Position numbers and translations under genes: made by a program. A DNA stretch of 39,944 bases, taken from Undibacterium sp. Lineage in GTDB: Bacteria > Pseudomonadota > Gammaproteobacteria > Burkholderiales > Burkholderiaceae. The DNA lies in NCBI GenBank assembly GCA_014376575.1, contig JACMRF010000028.1:1-39944 (forward strand). Direction: 5' to 3'. Position 1 is the first letter of the stretch. Every line of letters begins with the position of its first letter. The notes under the pieces are model-generated. The model made no database searches. It was not told the DNA's origin and saw only the letters and a list, made by a program, of their open reading frames with translations. This document shows positions 26,356 through 34,213 of this stretch, piece after piece.

Positions 26356-27195
26356 TTAATGCGACATAAGAACAGGAATCGTCATGCTTTTCAAGATGGT
26401 TCTGGTCACGCCACCCATAATCATTTCGCGTAGACGTGAATGTCCATAGCCACCCATGACTATCATATCGCTATCAAGATCGTGTGAAAGTGACAGCAAG
26501 GCATTACCGATATCGGTTGATGTCTTGTGAACAGATACTTCTACTTTGATGCCATGGCGAGCTAAAAATAGAGCGATGTCAGCACCTGGTTGTTCACCAT
26601 GCGCATCGGGAGATGTTTTCACGTTGAAAATCACTACCTGAACTAAATCTGCGCGTTTTAAGAGCGGTATCGCATCAGTTACGGCGCGCGTCGCTTCACG
26701 GCTCGCATCCCATGAAATTAAAGGTCGCTGCGCAATTGTCTTGAACTCGCCTGCGTAAGGAATGATCAACGCCGGACGGCCAGAATTCATGATGATGTAC
26801 TCAGGAAAGTCTGACAATACCGATGGTGACGGTTCATCGGGATTCGTTTGGCCAAGCACTACTATGTCGCTATAACGCGCTTGCAAGCCTATGCCACCAC
26901 CTGCCTCGTCATTGGCGATGGTACTTTCGTACGATGAGACGCCAAGTTCAACAACAGCGTTATTGAAACCTGCGACCGCTTTTTCTGCGCGTTCGCGCAG
27001 GAAGTTAAGATGAATCGTAAGGTTGGGATCGCTGGCACTGATATTTCCGTCTTGGTAAATAAAACGTGATACGCCGGTTACCGCAGTTCCAATAAGATGT
27101 GCGTTATCAAACATCGCGATGTTAGCTGCGATGTTAACGCGCAAGTTGGAACGACTAGTTTCATCCACATGGACGAGTACGGTTTTATATGACAT
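26356..27195 (-). CDS. Tandem universal stress protein (UspA family)
   Basis: 279 residues with two UspA folds (about 1-145 and 150-279). The second carries an intact ATP-binding motif MGGYGHSRLREMIMGGVT (G-x2-G-x9-G-x-T type); the first is degenerate at that place, having VVLGQTNPDEPSPS. Tandem USPs of this kind are stress and low-oxygen proteins in many proteobacteria. The gene is 65 bases downstream of the FNR-like regulator gene and in the same direction, which fits an oxygen- or stress-linked operon. The ATG follows CGGAGAAAAAA on the minus strand, a good ribosome-binding site. The bound nucleotide and target are unknown. Confidence 0.9.
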   Translation of the reverse strand: MSYKTVLVHVDETSRSNLRVNIAANIAMFDNAHLIGTAVTGVSRFIYQDGNISASDPNLTIHLNFLRERAEKAVAGFNNAVVELGVSSYESTIANDEAGGGIGLQARYSDIVVLGQTNPDEPSPSVLSDFPEYIIMNSGRPALIIPYAGEFKTIAQRPLISWDASREATRAVTDAIPLLKRADLVQVVIFNVKTSPDAHGEQPGADIALFLARHGIKVEVSVHKTSTDIGNALLSLSHDLDSDMIVMGGYGHSRLREMIMGGVTRTILKSMTIPVLMSH

Positions 27196-27260
27196 TTTTT
27201 TCTCCGTGATTTGGTCAGCGAAAACGTATGTTCAACTACAATTACTGCATGATCATAAAA

Positions 27261-28172
27261 TTAATTGAGTGCAGTCGCAACTTCTTTATTCCATTGAGGT
27301 AGCAGATTTTTACTTATTAACGCTGAAACTCCCGCCGAAACTTTTTCACTCATTTGTTCAGTCACTTTCTTGCGTGATTTTGCGGGCGGAAGTCTGCGTA
27401 AAGTTTTTAACGCAGTTGCATCAATAATGGCAATTTGACGCTGATCCACAGTGACCATGCCAAGTTCATTAAATGCAGATAAAGTACGGCTGACGGTTTC
27501 AAGTGTTAGCCCAAGATAGCTACCAATTTCGTGACGTGTCATACGTAAATTGAATACTTTTCCGGAATAGCCAAGCTGGCTGTACCGCTCGCCCAGATTG
27601 GTGAGGAATCTCGCTACTTTGGCTTCTGCACTTAAAGCACTAAGCATACCTATCATTGTTTGTTCTCGCACTAGTTCGCGGCTCATGACGTTAAACATTG
27701 CCTGCTCGAGCTCTGCATAGACGCGCCCTAACGCAGAAAATGTTTTGTACGGCAATATAATGATGTCGCAGTCAGATAAGGCTATCGCTTCAGATGCATG
27801 ATGCTCTGTGTAAATGCCATCAATCCCTAGTAGATCTCCTTTCATCGGAAAACTGAGAACTTGCTCGCTACCATATTCATCAACCAGCACGGTTTTAAGG
27901 AAACCTGAATTAACAATGAAAAGTGAGTCGAAGTGCTGGCCGATAGTGTGAATTCTTTGACCTGCTTTAAAACGCACATGCTGGAATAAAACTTCGTCAT
28001 CATGAGAATAATTGGGTGATGGAACCTTGAGCAGAGTGCAGATGTCGCGCAGGTTTGACCATAGATTTCCCTGGCAGCGCCATCCTGCTTCATTGGATAA
28101 GACTGGGGAATTTGTTTGCTTATTTCCAGCGGAAATGGATGGTGAAACTATCGTTGTAGATATTGAAGACAT
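27261..28172 (-). CDS. FNR-like Crp/Fnr-family transcription regulator with incomplete cysteine set
   Basis: 303 residues. Cyclic-nucleotide-like sensor domain (about 60-150), long dimer helix (about 151-180) and winged helix with recognition motif LTLETVSRTLSAF: E225, S228 and R229 match the E-x-x-S-R that reads TTGAT half sites in FNR. Against E. coli FNR the position of C122 is Ile138, and of the N-terminal cysteine cluster only C33 and C45 remain, spaced 12 apart. C135 is three places off the C122 position. A basic 50-residue tail (about 254-303) exceeds the FNR length. So the DNA target is FNR-like, but a standard 4Fe-4S oxygen sensor is doubtful. Followed by the usp gene. Confidence 0.88.
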   Translation of the reverse strand: MSSISTTIVSPSISAGNKQTNSPVLSNEAGWRCQGNLWSNLRDICTLLKVPSPNYSHDDEVLFQHVRFKAGQRIHTIGQHFDSLFIVNSGFLKTVLVDEYGSEQVLSFPMKGDLLGIDGIYTEHHASEAIALSDCDIIILPYKTFSALGRVYAELEQAMFNVMSRELVREQTMIGMLSALSAEAKVARFLTNLGERYSQLGYSGKVFNLRMTRHEIGSYLGLTLETVSRTLSAFNELGMVTVDQRQIAIIDATALKTLRRLPPAKSRKKVTEQMSEKVSAGVSALISKNLLPQWNKEVATALN

Positions 28173-28200
28173 TGTGATCCCCCTCTAGGTAATATATAAA

Positions 28201-28226
28201 TTAGTTCAAATTTTTAGTTCAAATTC
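28201..28226. repeat. 13-base tandem direct repeat between receiver gene and FNR-like gene
   Basis: TTAGTTCAAATTT (28201-28213) is followed directly by TTAGTTCAAATTC (28214-28226). The second unit on the plus strand contains the stop codon of the receiver protein (28214-28216). It could be a slippage duplication or paired binding half-sites. Confidence 0.75.
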
Positions 28227-28597
28227 GCTGTTGACGAGGCGCATTGCCATTCGTGAAGAATGCGAGGAATTTGTTGAAAATCGGTAGATTTATCGAGAAA
28301 ATTATCTGCACCAGCACGGAGAGCGTGTAGCCGATTGTCATCGGTAGCGTGATTGGTCAGTATCATTACCTTGATATTTGGCTTGTTTTTTTTGATATCT
28401 TTCAGCAATGATAAGCCGTTGCCGTCCCCTAACTGAAGGTCAAGAATCATCGCATCAGGGTTGATATCAAGAATGCTGCGATAGGCGTCGGTGATATCTC
28501 CACTGACGCCCATGATGCGCATGCCAGGCAGTTCTTCAATAAACTGTACCAAACGGTTTTGTATGAGAACTGAGTCTTCGACGATAAACAAATTCAT
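28214..28597 (-). CDS. Receiver-only response regulator (CheY-like)
   Basis: 127 residues from the ATG at 28597 (MNLFIVEDSVLIQNRLV). A longer frame from 28645 adds 16 residues that do not fit a receiver fold, so the inner start is preferred. Acidic pair E7/D8, phospho-acceptor D53 in MILDLQLGDG, T81 and K103 in FLDKS are in place. There is no output domain; the last 15 residues are a short tail. It probably passes phosphate or acts by protein contact. It lies 41 bases upstream of the FNR-like gene and downstream of the NarL-type regulator. The partner kinase is likely the MASE3-PAS kinase or another elsewhere. Confidence 0.88.
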   Translation of the reverse strand: MNLFIVEDSVLIQNRLVQFIEELPGMRIMGVSGDITDAYRSILDINPDAMILDLQLGDGNGLSLLKDIKKNKPNIKVMILTNHATDDNRLHALRAGADNFLDKSTDFQQIPRILHEWQCASSTANLN

Positions 28598-28664
28598 GAT
28601 TGACGATAATAAATTGATGAACACTACACTGATGGCATGTGTCATTATCGTTAAAGATGACGTT

Positions 28665-28693
28665 AGTTTAAATCAGCGATTGCTGATTTAACT
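28665..28693. repeat. Hairpin between the two response-regulator genes
   Basis: AGTTTAAATCAGC (28665-28677) pairs with GCTGATTTAACT (28682-28693) around GATT with one bulged T. No T run follows on either strand, so it is more likely an operator or a processing structure than a terminator. Confidence 0.55.
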
Positions 28694-28783
28694 TGTCAGA
28701 TTTTGTACTGTGAGGGTAGGAGTTTTCCGAACGGTGGCAGTTTTTCTCTGGATCGCTGACGATCAAGAGGTGTCAATGTAAGC

Positions 28784-29413
28784 CTAAAGGAGTTTGTTGG
28801 CAACGGCGTATTGAACCAGATCTGATAAGGTGTTTCTTTCCATTTTAAGCATGATACGTGTCTTGTGCGTACTGACCGTTTTTACACTTAAATGCAATAA
28901 TTCAGCAATCTCTGTAATAGATTTACCTTTGACCAGGTGGCTAAATACTTCAAATTCCCGGTCAGATAATATAGTGTGAGGTAAATCGTTATCGGCAGGC
29001 ATAGCAGACATGGCCAGTTGTTCTGCTACTTCAATACTGATGTAAGGTCGGCCTGATGCCACCTTGCGTAATGCTGTCACCAGTTGCGTGCCGGCGCTTT
29101 CTTTGGTCAAGTAGCCTCGCGCTCCAGCGCGTATGGCTCTGACCGCATATTGTTCTTCTTCGTGCATAGTTAAAATCAGGATGGGTAGTTTTGGCATCTC
29201 ATCCTTGATTTGTCGGATGAGATCGACGCCACTTCTACCCGGCATCGATAAATCCATCAATAAGACGTCGAAATTGCCAAGTCTGGCTTTCGCCAGCGTG
29301 TCGTGCCCATCAACCGCTTCACCGACTACCTCGATATCCTCAACGCCATCCAAGATGCGCTTGAGCCCTTCGCGCATAATGGTGTGGTCGTCGGCGATGA
29401 GAATTCGAATCAT
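28784..29413 (-). CDS. NarL/FixJ-family response regulator
   Basis: 209 residues. The receiver domain has D8/D9, phospho-acceptor D54 in LLMDLSMPG, T82 in LTMHEE and the Lys of YLTKES. The LuxR-type helix-turn-helix runs from about 145 (LSDREFEVFSHLVKGKSITEIAELLHLSVKTVSTHKTRI), typical of UvrY/NarL-like activators. It should be phosphorylated by a HisKA_3 kinase; the kinase at 24237 is of that type and in the same gene block, four genes away. Promoter and targets are unknown. The ATG at 29413 gives MIRILIADDHTIMREG, the standard start for the family. Confidence 0.93.
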   Translation of the reverse strand: MIRILIADDHTIMREGLKRILDGVEDIEVVGEAVDGHDTLAKARLGNFDVLLMDLSMPGRSGVDLIRQIKDEMPKLPILILTMHEEEQYAVRAIRAGARGYLTKESAGTQLVTALRKVASGRPYISIEVAEQLAMSAMPADNDLPHTILSDREFEVFSHLVKGKSITEIAELLHLSVKTVSTHKTRIMLKMERNTLSDLVQYAVANKLL

Positions 29414-29525
29414 TGTTTATTTTCAGTAGAGTGATATAGCTATTAACGGCAGAATTAAGGAGCAAATTTCGACCTAAAAACGTATCTTATTGTAGAGCAT
29501 TAAGTTGGTTTTTGATGGCGCGTAC

Positions 29526-30908
29526 TTAGTCGATGATACGCATTCTGAATTGGCGCCCTTTAATATTGCAATGACTCAGTCTATCGAGTGAGTCTTGCGC
29601 TATATGCCGGTCGATCGCCACGTAGGTCATGAACTCGAAAACATTGATTTTGCCAACTTGCTCCTTGCCCAAACCAACGTCGCCAGTTAATGCGCCCAAC
29701 AAGTCGCCTGGTCGCAGCTTGTCTTTTTTCCCGCCCATGATGCAAATGGTGATCATGGGCGCCTGCAGTTGGGCTTCAGAATCAGGCGTTAATTCAGACA
29801 GTTCATGCCATTGCACCGTCTTGTGTTGATATTCTTCGATAAGCTTGACCCATTTTTTTTCATTGGGTGCGGCCAAACTGAGTGCCAAACCCTTTTCGCC
29901 AGCGCGGCCGGTACGACCGATGCGATGAATATGGACTTCAGTATCCTTGGACACATCGACATTGATGACCGCGCCCAAGGTTTGAATATCAAGTCCACGC
30001 GCGGCAACGTCAGTCGCTACCAGGACGGAACAACTCTGGTTGGCGAACAACACCAATATTTCATCTCGCTCTCGTTGTTCCAGATCACCATATAAAGCAA
30101 GGGCGCTGATGCCTTGTTGCTGTAACTCTTCAGCCAGCTCACGGCAATGGATCTTGGTATTACAAAATGCCAGGGTCGACACTGGCTGATAATGCATTAA
30201 TAATTGAGCGACGGCGGCATTGCGGTTTTCCGGGGTAACTGCATAAAACAGTTGTTCAATCTGGTTGCCAGCATGTTGACTTTCTACCTTAACTTCAGCC
30301 GGATCTTTTAAAAAGTGTTCGCTTGCCTTGCGAATATTGTCTGGGTAAGTAGCCGAAAATAATAGGGTCTGACGACGCGGCGAACATGCGGCAACGATGC
30401 CGACGATGTCTTCGTAAAAGCCCATATCAACCATGCGATCCGCTTCATCGAGCACGAGCGTCTGTACGGTGGCGAGATTGATGCTGCCGCGCCCGATATG
30501 ATCTAGCAGACGACCAGGCGTGCCGACAACAATGTGTGCTCCGTGTTCCAGCGACGCAATTTGCGGTCGCATTGGTGTGCCACCACACAAGGTTAAGATC
30601 TTGATGTTATCGGCAAAGCGCGCCAAGCGGCGCAATTCGTTGGAAACCTGATCGGCCAGTTCGCGAGTTGGGCAAACCACCAACCCTTGGATCGCAAAAT
30701 AAGTAGGGTTGAGCTTGGATAAAATGCCGATACCAAAGGCAGCGGTTTTGCCACTGCCTGTTTTGGCTTGCGCAATCAGGTCGCGCTGTTCGAGCATGAT
30801 AGGTATGCTTGCTTCCTGAATCGGCGTCATCTGCGTATAGCCAAGACTATCGAGGTTGCTAATCAACGCAGGAGCGAGGGGGAGGCTAGAAAAAAGGGAA
30901 GTCGTCAT
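29526..30908 (-). CDS. dbpA: ATP-dependent RNA helicase DbpA
   Basis: 460 residues. DEAD-box core: FSSLPLAPALISNLDSLGY with TPIQ, Walker A AQAKTGSGKT (47-56), PTRELA, TPGR, DEAD at 154-157, SAT and HRIGRTGR. The C-terminal domain (about 385-460; GGKKDKLRPGDLLGALTG, then an RRM-like fold ending GRQFRMRIID) is the DbpA RNA-binding module that recognises hairpin 92 of 23S rRNA. It acts in large ribosomal subunit assembly. It is a single gene, far from rhlE, the other DEAD-box helicase of this window. No evident terminator between it and the next gene downstream. Confidence 0.95.
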   Translation of the reverse strand: MTTSLFSSLPLAPALISNLDSLGYTQMTPIQEASIPIMLEQRDLIAQAKTGSGKTAAFGIGILSKLNPTYFAIQGLVVCPTRELADQVSNELRRLARFADNIKILTLCGGTPMRPQIASLEHGAHIVVGTPGRLLDHIGRGSINLATVQTLVLDEADRMVDMGFYEDIVGIVAACSPRRQTLLFSATYPDNIRKASEHFLKDPAEVKVESQHAGNQIEQLFYAVTPENRNAAVAQLLMHYQPVSTLAFCNTKIHCRELAEELQQQGISALALYGDLEQRERDEILVLFANQSCSVLVATDVAARGLDIQTLGAVINVDVSKDTEVHIHRIGRTGRAGEKGLALSLAAPNEKKWVKLIEEYQHKTVQWHELSELTPDSEAQLQAPMITICIMGGKKDKLRPGDLLGALTGDVGLGKEQVGKINVFEFMTYVAIDRHIAQDSLDRLSHCNIKGRQFRMRIID

Positions 30909-31036
30909 TGGAAATTTGCTCGCATAATTAACTCATCAGCATCAGCGTTATGTAACCGGAACAAACAAAGTCTAACAGTTGCTGTTGGCAATCACCAGTG
31001 CTTCAAGACATCTGGATGTAAAGCTAAAACATGCCT

Positions 31037-31111
31037 GGCTTAACACGCAATGTCCATGCGGGTTACAGAGGTGATAGGCTGGAAACCCTCATGGATAGTG
31101 CGTGTTAGGCC
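31037..31111. repeat. 75-base long inverted repeat
   Basis: Arms 31037-31058 and 31090-31111 are 22 bases long and match at 19 positions (core TAACACGCA). An inner GGGTT/AACCC pair (31060-31064 and 31084-31088) extends the structure. No T run follows on the plus strand. It may be a regulatory RNA fold, a small mobile relic or a cruciform. Confidence 0.65.
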
Positions 31112-31160
31112 TGCTTGATTTTGAGATTTTATTCTTGTTAATGGAATGATAAAAACGATA

Positions 31161-31195
31161 AAGCCGCTGTATCTCTTTGCAGAAATCAGCGGCTT
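31161..31195 (-). terminator. Terminator of tRNA-fMet
   Basis: AAGCCGCTG (31161-31169) pairs with CAGCGGCTT (31187-31195) around a 17-base loop. On the minus strand it is followed by TATCGTTTTTATC. It begins 9 bases beyond the tRNA 3' end. Confidence 0.8.
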
Positions 31196-31203
31196 AGCGT
31201 ATT

Positions 31204-31280
<77 letters not shown>

Positions 31281-31293
31281 TCTGAGGAGGTAA

Positions 31294-31322
31294 ATAATAC
31301 AGTGTATTCAAGCTCGCCACAA
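31294..31322 (-). promoter_or_regulatory. Sigma-70-type promoter of tRNA-fMet
   Basis: On the minus strand TTGTGG (31322-31317) and TATTAT (31299-31294) are separated by exactly 17 bases. A start of transcription near 31287 would give a short 5' leader before the tRNA. Confidence 0.75.
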
Positions 31323-31372
31323 GGAATCGTTCAGATTATATTCAAGATAGATATTTTTCTTCAGGAACAAAT

Positions 31373-34198
31373 TTGAAAATGCAGCATATATACGGGCATA
31401 ATAAGCGTCTTATTTATCTTCCTTTGCCACGATCCTTCATGCGTTTGTATGCTCTCGATGATGAAATAACTCGTCTTCAAACTGAACTCCCTGCATTGTC
31501 CGGGGCGAGAAGGCTACACGCTTTGCTGGCGCTTGCCTGGCATTTGCGCCAAACCGATAGTCATACAGCGCTGACACTAGCCGATGAGGTTGAGTCTCTG
31601 CTGATTAACGGCGCTCTGATCAAAAACTCAGGACGTGAAGAGCACGCACGTTTAGCGCTAGTGCGTGCAGAAGTGTTGGCTTTACTCCGAGATTTTGACC
31701 GCGCTGAGCAATATTTACTCAAGGCTAAGCTTCATTGGGATGCGTTAAATATCCTTGTTGGAAAAGGAGATGCGTGCCTGGTTGAGGCAATCCTTGCTCT
31801 TGAACAGGGCGACATGCGGCGCTGCGTTCAAGCGACAGAAGCGGCTGTTATCTACTTTCAGGAATGTGACGATGCCGAACGTTATCTACTAGCGCAAGCT
31901 TGGGCAATTTATCTTCAATCTTTTTCAGCACCAGAAATAGCGCGCGATCGCCTCGCTGATCTACTGAAAGAAGCAGTCAATGACGAACATCCTGCGTTAG
32001 CTGCATTGATTGCCGCAGCACAGGGCGAGATATTATTCGGACATGATTCTGCCCGCTCGGCGATGATGTATCACCAAGCAAGTGAGTTGGCACAACAAGC
32101 CGGACTTATTCGTCTGGCCATCATGTCTGCATGTAATTCAGGTGTCGGTTTGCAGAAGCTACGTGATTTTGATGGCGCTGCGTCATGCTATGACTGGGCG
32201 GTAACGCGCGCTCGCAGGACAAGCTGGCCTGCCATGATCGCGTTTAGTCTGATACGCCTTGGTGAGCTTTTGCGTCATTTAAATCATCTTGAAAAAAGTC
32301 AGCAAGTGTTGCAAGAAGCAGTCCTGGGTTTGACAGGTAGTAAAAATGGTGTTCATGCGGCGATCGCCTATGCCGAGCTGGGAAATACGCTTTTGTCGCG
32401 CGCGATGCCAGCTGAAGCGGCGACGTATTTTGAAACTGCAATTGAGTTATACCGTGTGTCAGGATCGCGCCATAATCTGGCGGAACATTTAATTAGCCAA
32501 GCCCGCGCTCTATCTGCGGCTGGCAATCAGACTGCCGCCATGCAAGCGGTCAACGAAGCGAGTGCGCTGATTGTTGAATCGTCAGTGGATTCATTGCAGG
32601 TGGAGTTGAGAGAGGCATTGGCTGAAATTCACACGCAGCATGATCTGCCAACGCCGGCCGGAATGTTGGCACCTAACGCTACCCTGCATTATTTGGAAGA
32701 AGCTTTGCTTGTCGGTCAGGCTTTGCGGGGACGGCAGTTGCCCTATCAATTATTGCTCTCTCTGGCCGAAGCTTGGTCGCAAGCGGGTGACGGCCAAAAA
32801 GCTTTTTATTATGCGAAACAAGCGATTGCTGCGGATCAGCGTGAACGTAGCAAGCAAGCAGAAAATTGGGCCACCTTGATGCAGGTGCGACATGAGACCG
32901 AACGCGCCAAGGCTGATGCGATTCATCACCAGCAACTAGCAGCAGAATCTCAGCAAACATCGCAAACGCTTGATCTCCTTGGAAAAATTGGCCAGGAAAT
33001 TACGGCGAATTTGAATTTTGAAAACGTGTGTGAAATTTTGCAACGCCACCTTGGCGCATTACTTAATACAACGGACATGTGCATTTGGCTGCTCAACGCC
33101 GAGCAAACAGGGTTGAACGTTTCGTATTGCGTAAAGAGTGACGCCGTTATGCAAAATAGTCGAGTTGTTGGAGATCCCGATACAAAAAATGCAGCTTTGT
33201 GTCTTGAGCGAGGGCAAGAACTGTTACTCGAAATCTCTGGCACTGATTTCAATGAGCACGTCACTGATGCAAACTCTGCGCCGCCGCAGTTGGTCTTGTA
33301 TGGACCGCTGATTGTAAGAGAGCGGGCCTTAGGGGTGATGGCAATTCAATCAAGCAGCTTTGTCGGGAACTGCGAGAGAGAACGCCTGATATTTCGTAGT
33401 TTGTGCACTTATGGCGCCATCGCATTGGATAACGCGCATGCGCACAATGCAATGCATGAGGCGCAAAAACAGCTGGAAGAGGCATTGCTGGAAATTAAAG
33501 AAGCGAGTCTGACGGACCCTCTGACGGGGTTAAAAAATCGTCGGTTTTTGATGCAAAATATTGAATCGGATGTCGCGCTGGTAACGCGCAATTATCAACA
33601 CGCAGCCACTGCCGATAAGCCTCTCAATGAAGCTGATTTTTTGATGTTCCTAGTTGATCTTGATCACTTTAAATTAGTCAATGATAAATTTGGTCATGCG
33701 GCAGGAGATGCCATTTTGATACAGATTAAGCAACGTTTGCAGCGGGTGTTCCGAGATTCGGATTACTTGATTCGTTGGGGCGGTGAAGAATTTTTAATCG
33801 TGGCGCGAGGCACATCTAGAAATCGCGCAGAGGAACTCGCTGAGAGAGTAAGGCAAGTGGTGTGTGAAGAGGAGTTTTCCCTCGAAGATGACTTAGCTAT
33901 CACGCAAACCTGCTCGGTAGGTTTTGCATGTTTCCCGTTTGTCATCGCACACCCTAAAGCGATTACTTGGCAAGACGTCGTCGATATTGCCGATATTGCC
34001 TTATATTCGGTCAAGCACGCGGGTCGAAACGGATGGGCAGGTTTTTTTGCCGAAGAGCATGCATGGCCAGAATTATTATTGTGCACCTTGAAGGCAGATC
34101 CCAGCGGCGCGATTCTAAATAACGAGTTGCGGCTAGTCACAAGTAAAACACAAGCCCTCATCGTTGAAGGGCTTGCAGGAAAATTTGCAACTGCATAA
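31373..34198 (+). CDS. TPR-GAF-GGDEF diguanylate cyclase
   Basis: 941 residues, no membrane segment, so cytoplasmic. Residues about 30-500 are helical TPR-like repeats. A linker helix follows, then a GAF domain (about 545-690) and a GGDEF domain (about 715-885) beginning TDPLTGLKNRRFL. The active site is GGEEF at 803-807 and the inhibitory I-site RDSD lies at 794-797, five residues before, so it should make cyclic di-GMP under product control. The start is ambiguous: TTG 31373 has AGGAA close by, ATG 31379 is two codons later, and ATG 31439 would begin at MRLYALDDEI. The signal sensed by GAF or TPR is unknown. No neighbouring phosphodiesterase is seen. Confidence 0.9.
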   Translation: MKMQHIYGHNKRLIYLPLPRSFMRLYALDDEITRLQTELPALSGARRLHALLALAWHLRQTDSHTALTLADEVESLLINGALIKNSGREEHARLALVRAEVLALLRDFDRAEQYLLKAKLHWDALNILVGKGDACLVEAILALEQGDMRRCVQATEAAVIYFQECDDAERYLLAQAWAIYLQSFSAPEIARDRLADLLKEAVNDEHPALAALIAAAQGEILFGHDSARSAMMYHQASELAQQAGLIRLAIMSACNSGVGLQKLRDFDGAASCYDWAVTRARRTSWPAMIAFSLIRLGELLRHLNHLEKSQQVLQEAVLGLTGSKNGVHAAIAYAELGNTLLSRAMPAEAATYFETAIELYRVSGSRHNLAEHLISQARALSAAGNQTAAMQAVNEASALIVESSVDSLQVELREALAEIHTQHDLPTPAGMLAPNATLHYLEEALLVGQALRGRQLPYQLLLSLAEAWSQAGDGQKAFYYAKQAIAADQRERSKQAENWATLMQVRHETERAKADAIHHQQLAAESQQTSQTLDLLGKIGQEITANLNFENVCEILQRHLGALLNTTDMCIWLLNAEQTGLNVSYCVKSDAVMQNSRVVGDPDTKNAALCLERGQELLLEISGTDFNEHVTDANSAPPQLVLYGPLIVRERALGVMAIQSSSFVGNCERERLIFRSLCTYGAIALDNAHAHNAMHEAQKQLEEALLEIKEASLTDPLTGLKNRRFLMQNIESDVALVTRNYQHAATADKPLNEADFLMFLVDLDHFKLVNDKFGHAAGDAILIQIKQRLQRVFRDSDYLIRWGGEEFLIVARGTSRNRAEELAERVRQVVCEEEFSLEDDLAITQTCSVGFACFPFVIAHPKAITWQDVVDIADIALYSVKHAGRNGWAGFFAEEHAWPELLLCTLKADPSGAILNNELRLVTSKTQALIVEGLAGKFATA

Positions 34199-34213
34199 AC
34201 ACATCTTGACTAA

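Noticed and set aside
34151..34175. Terminator-like hairpin CAAGCCCT/AGGGCTTG inside the end of the GGDEF gene
   Set aside because: It lies within the coding frame, and no T run follows, so it is not a terminator; probably chance or the relic of one.
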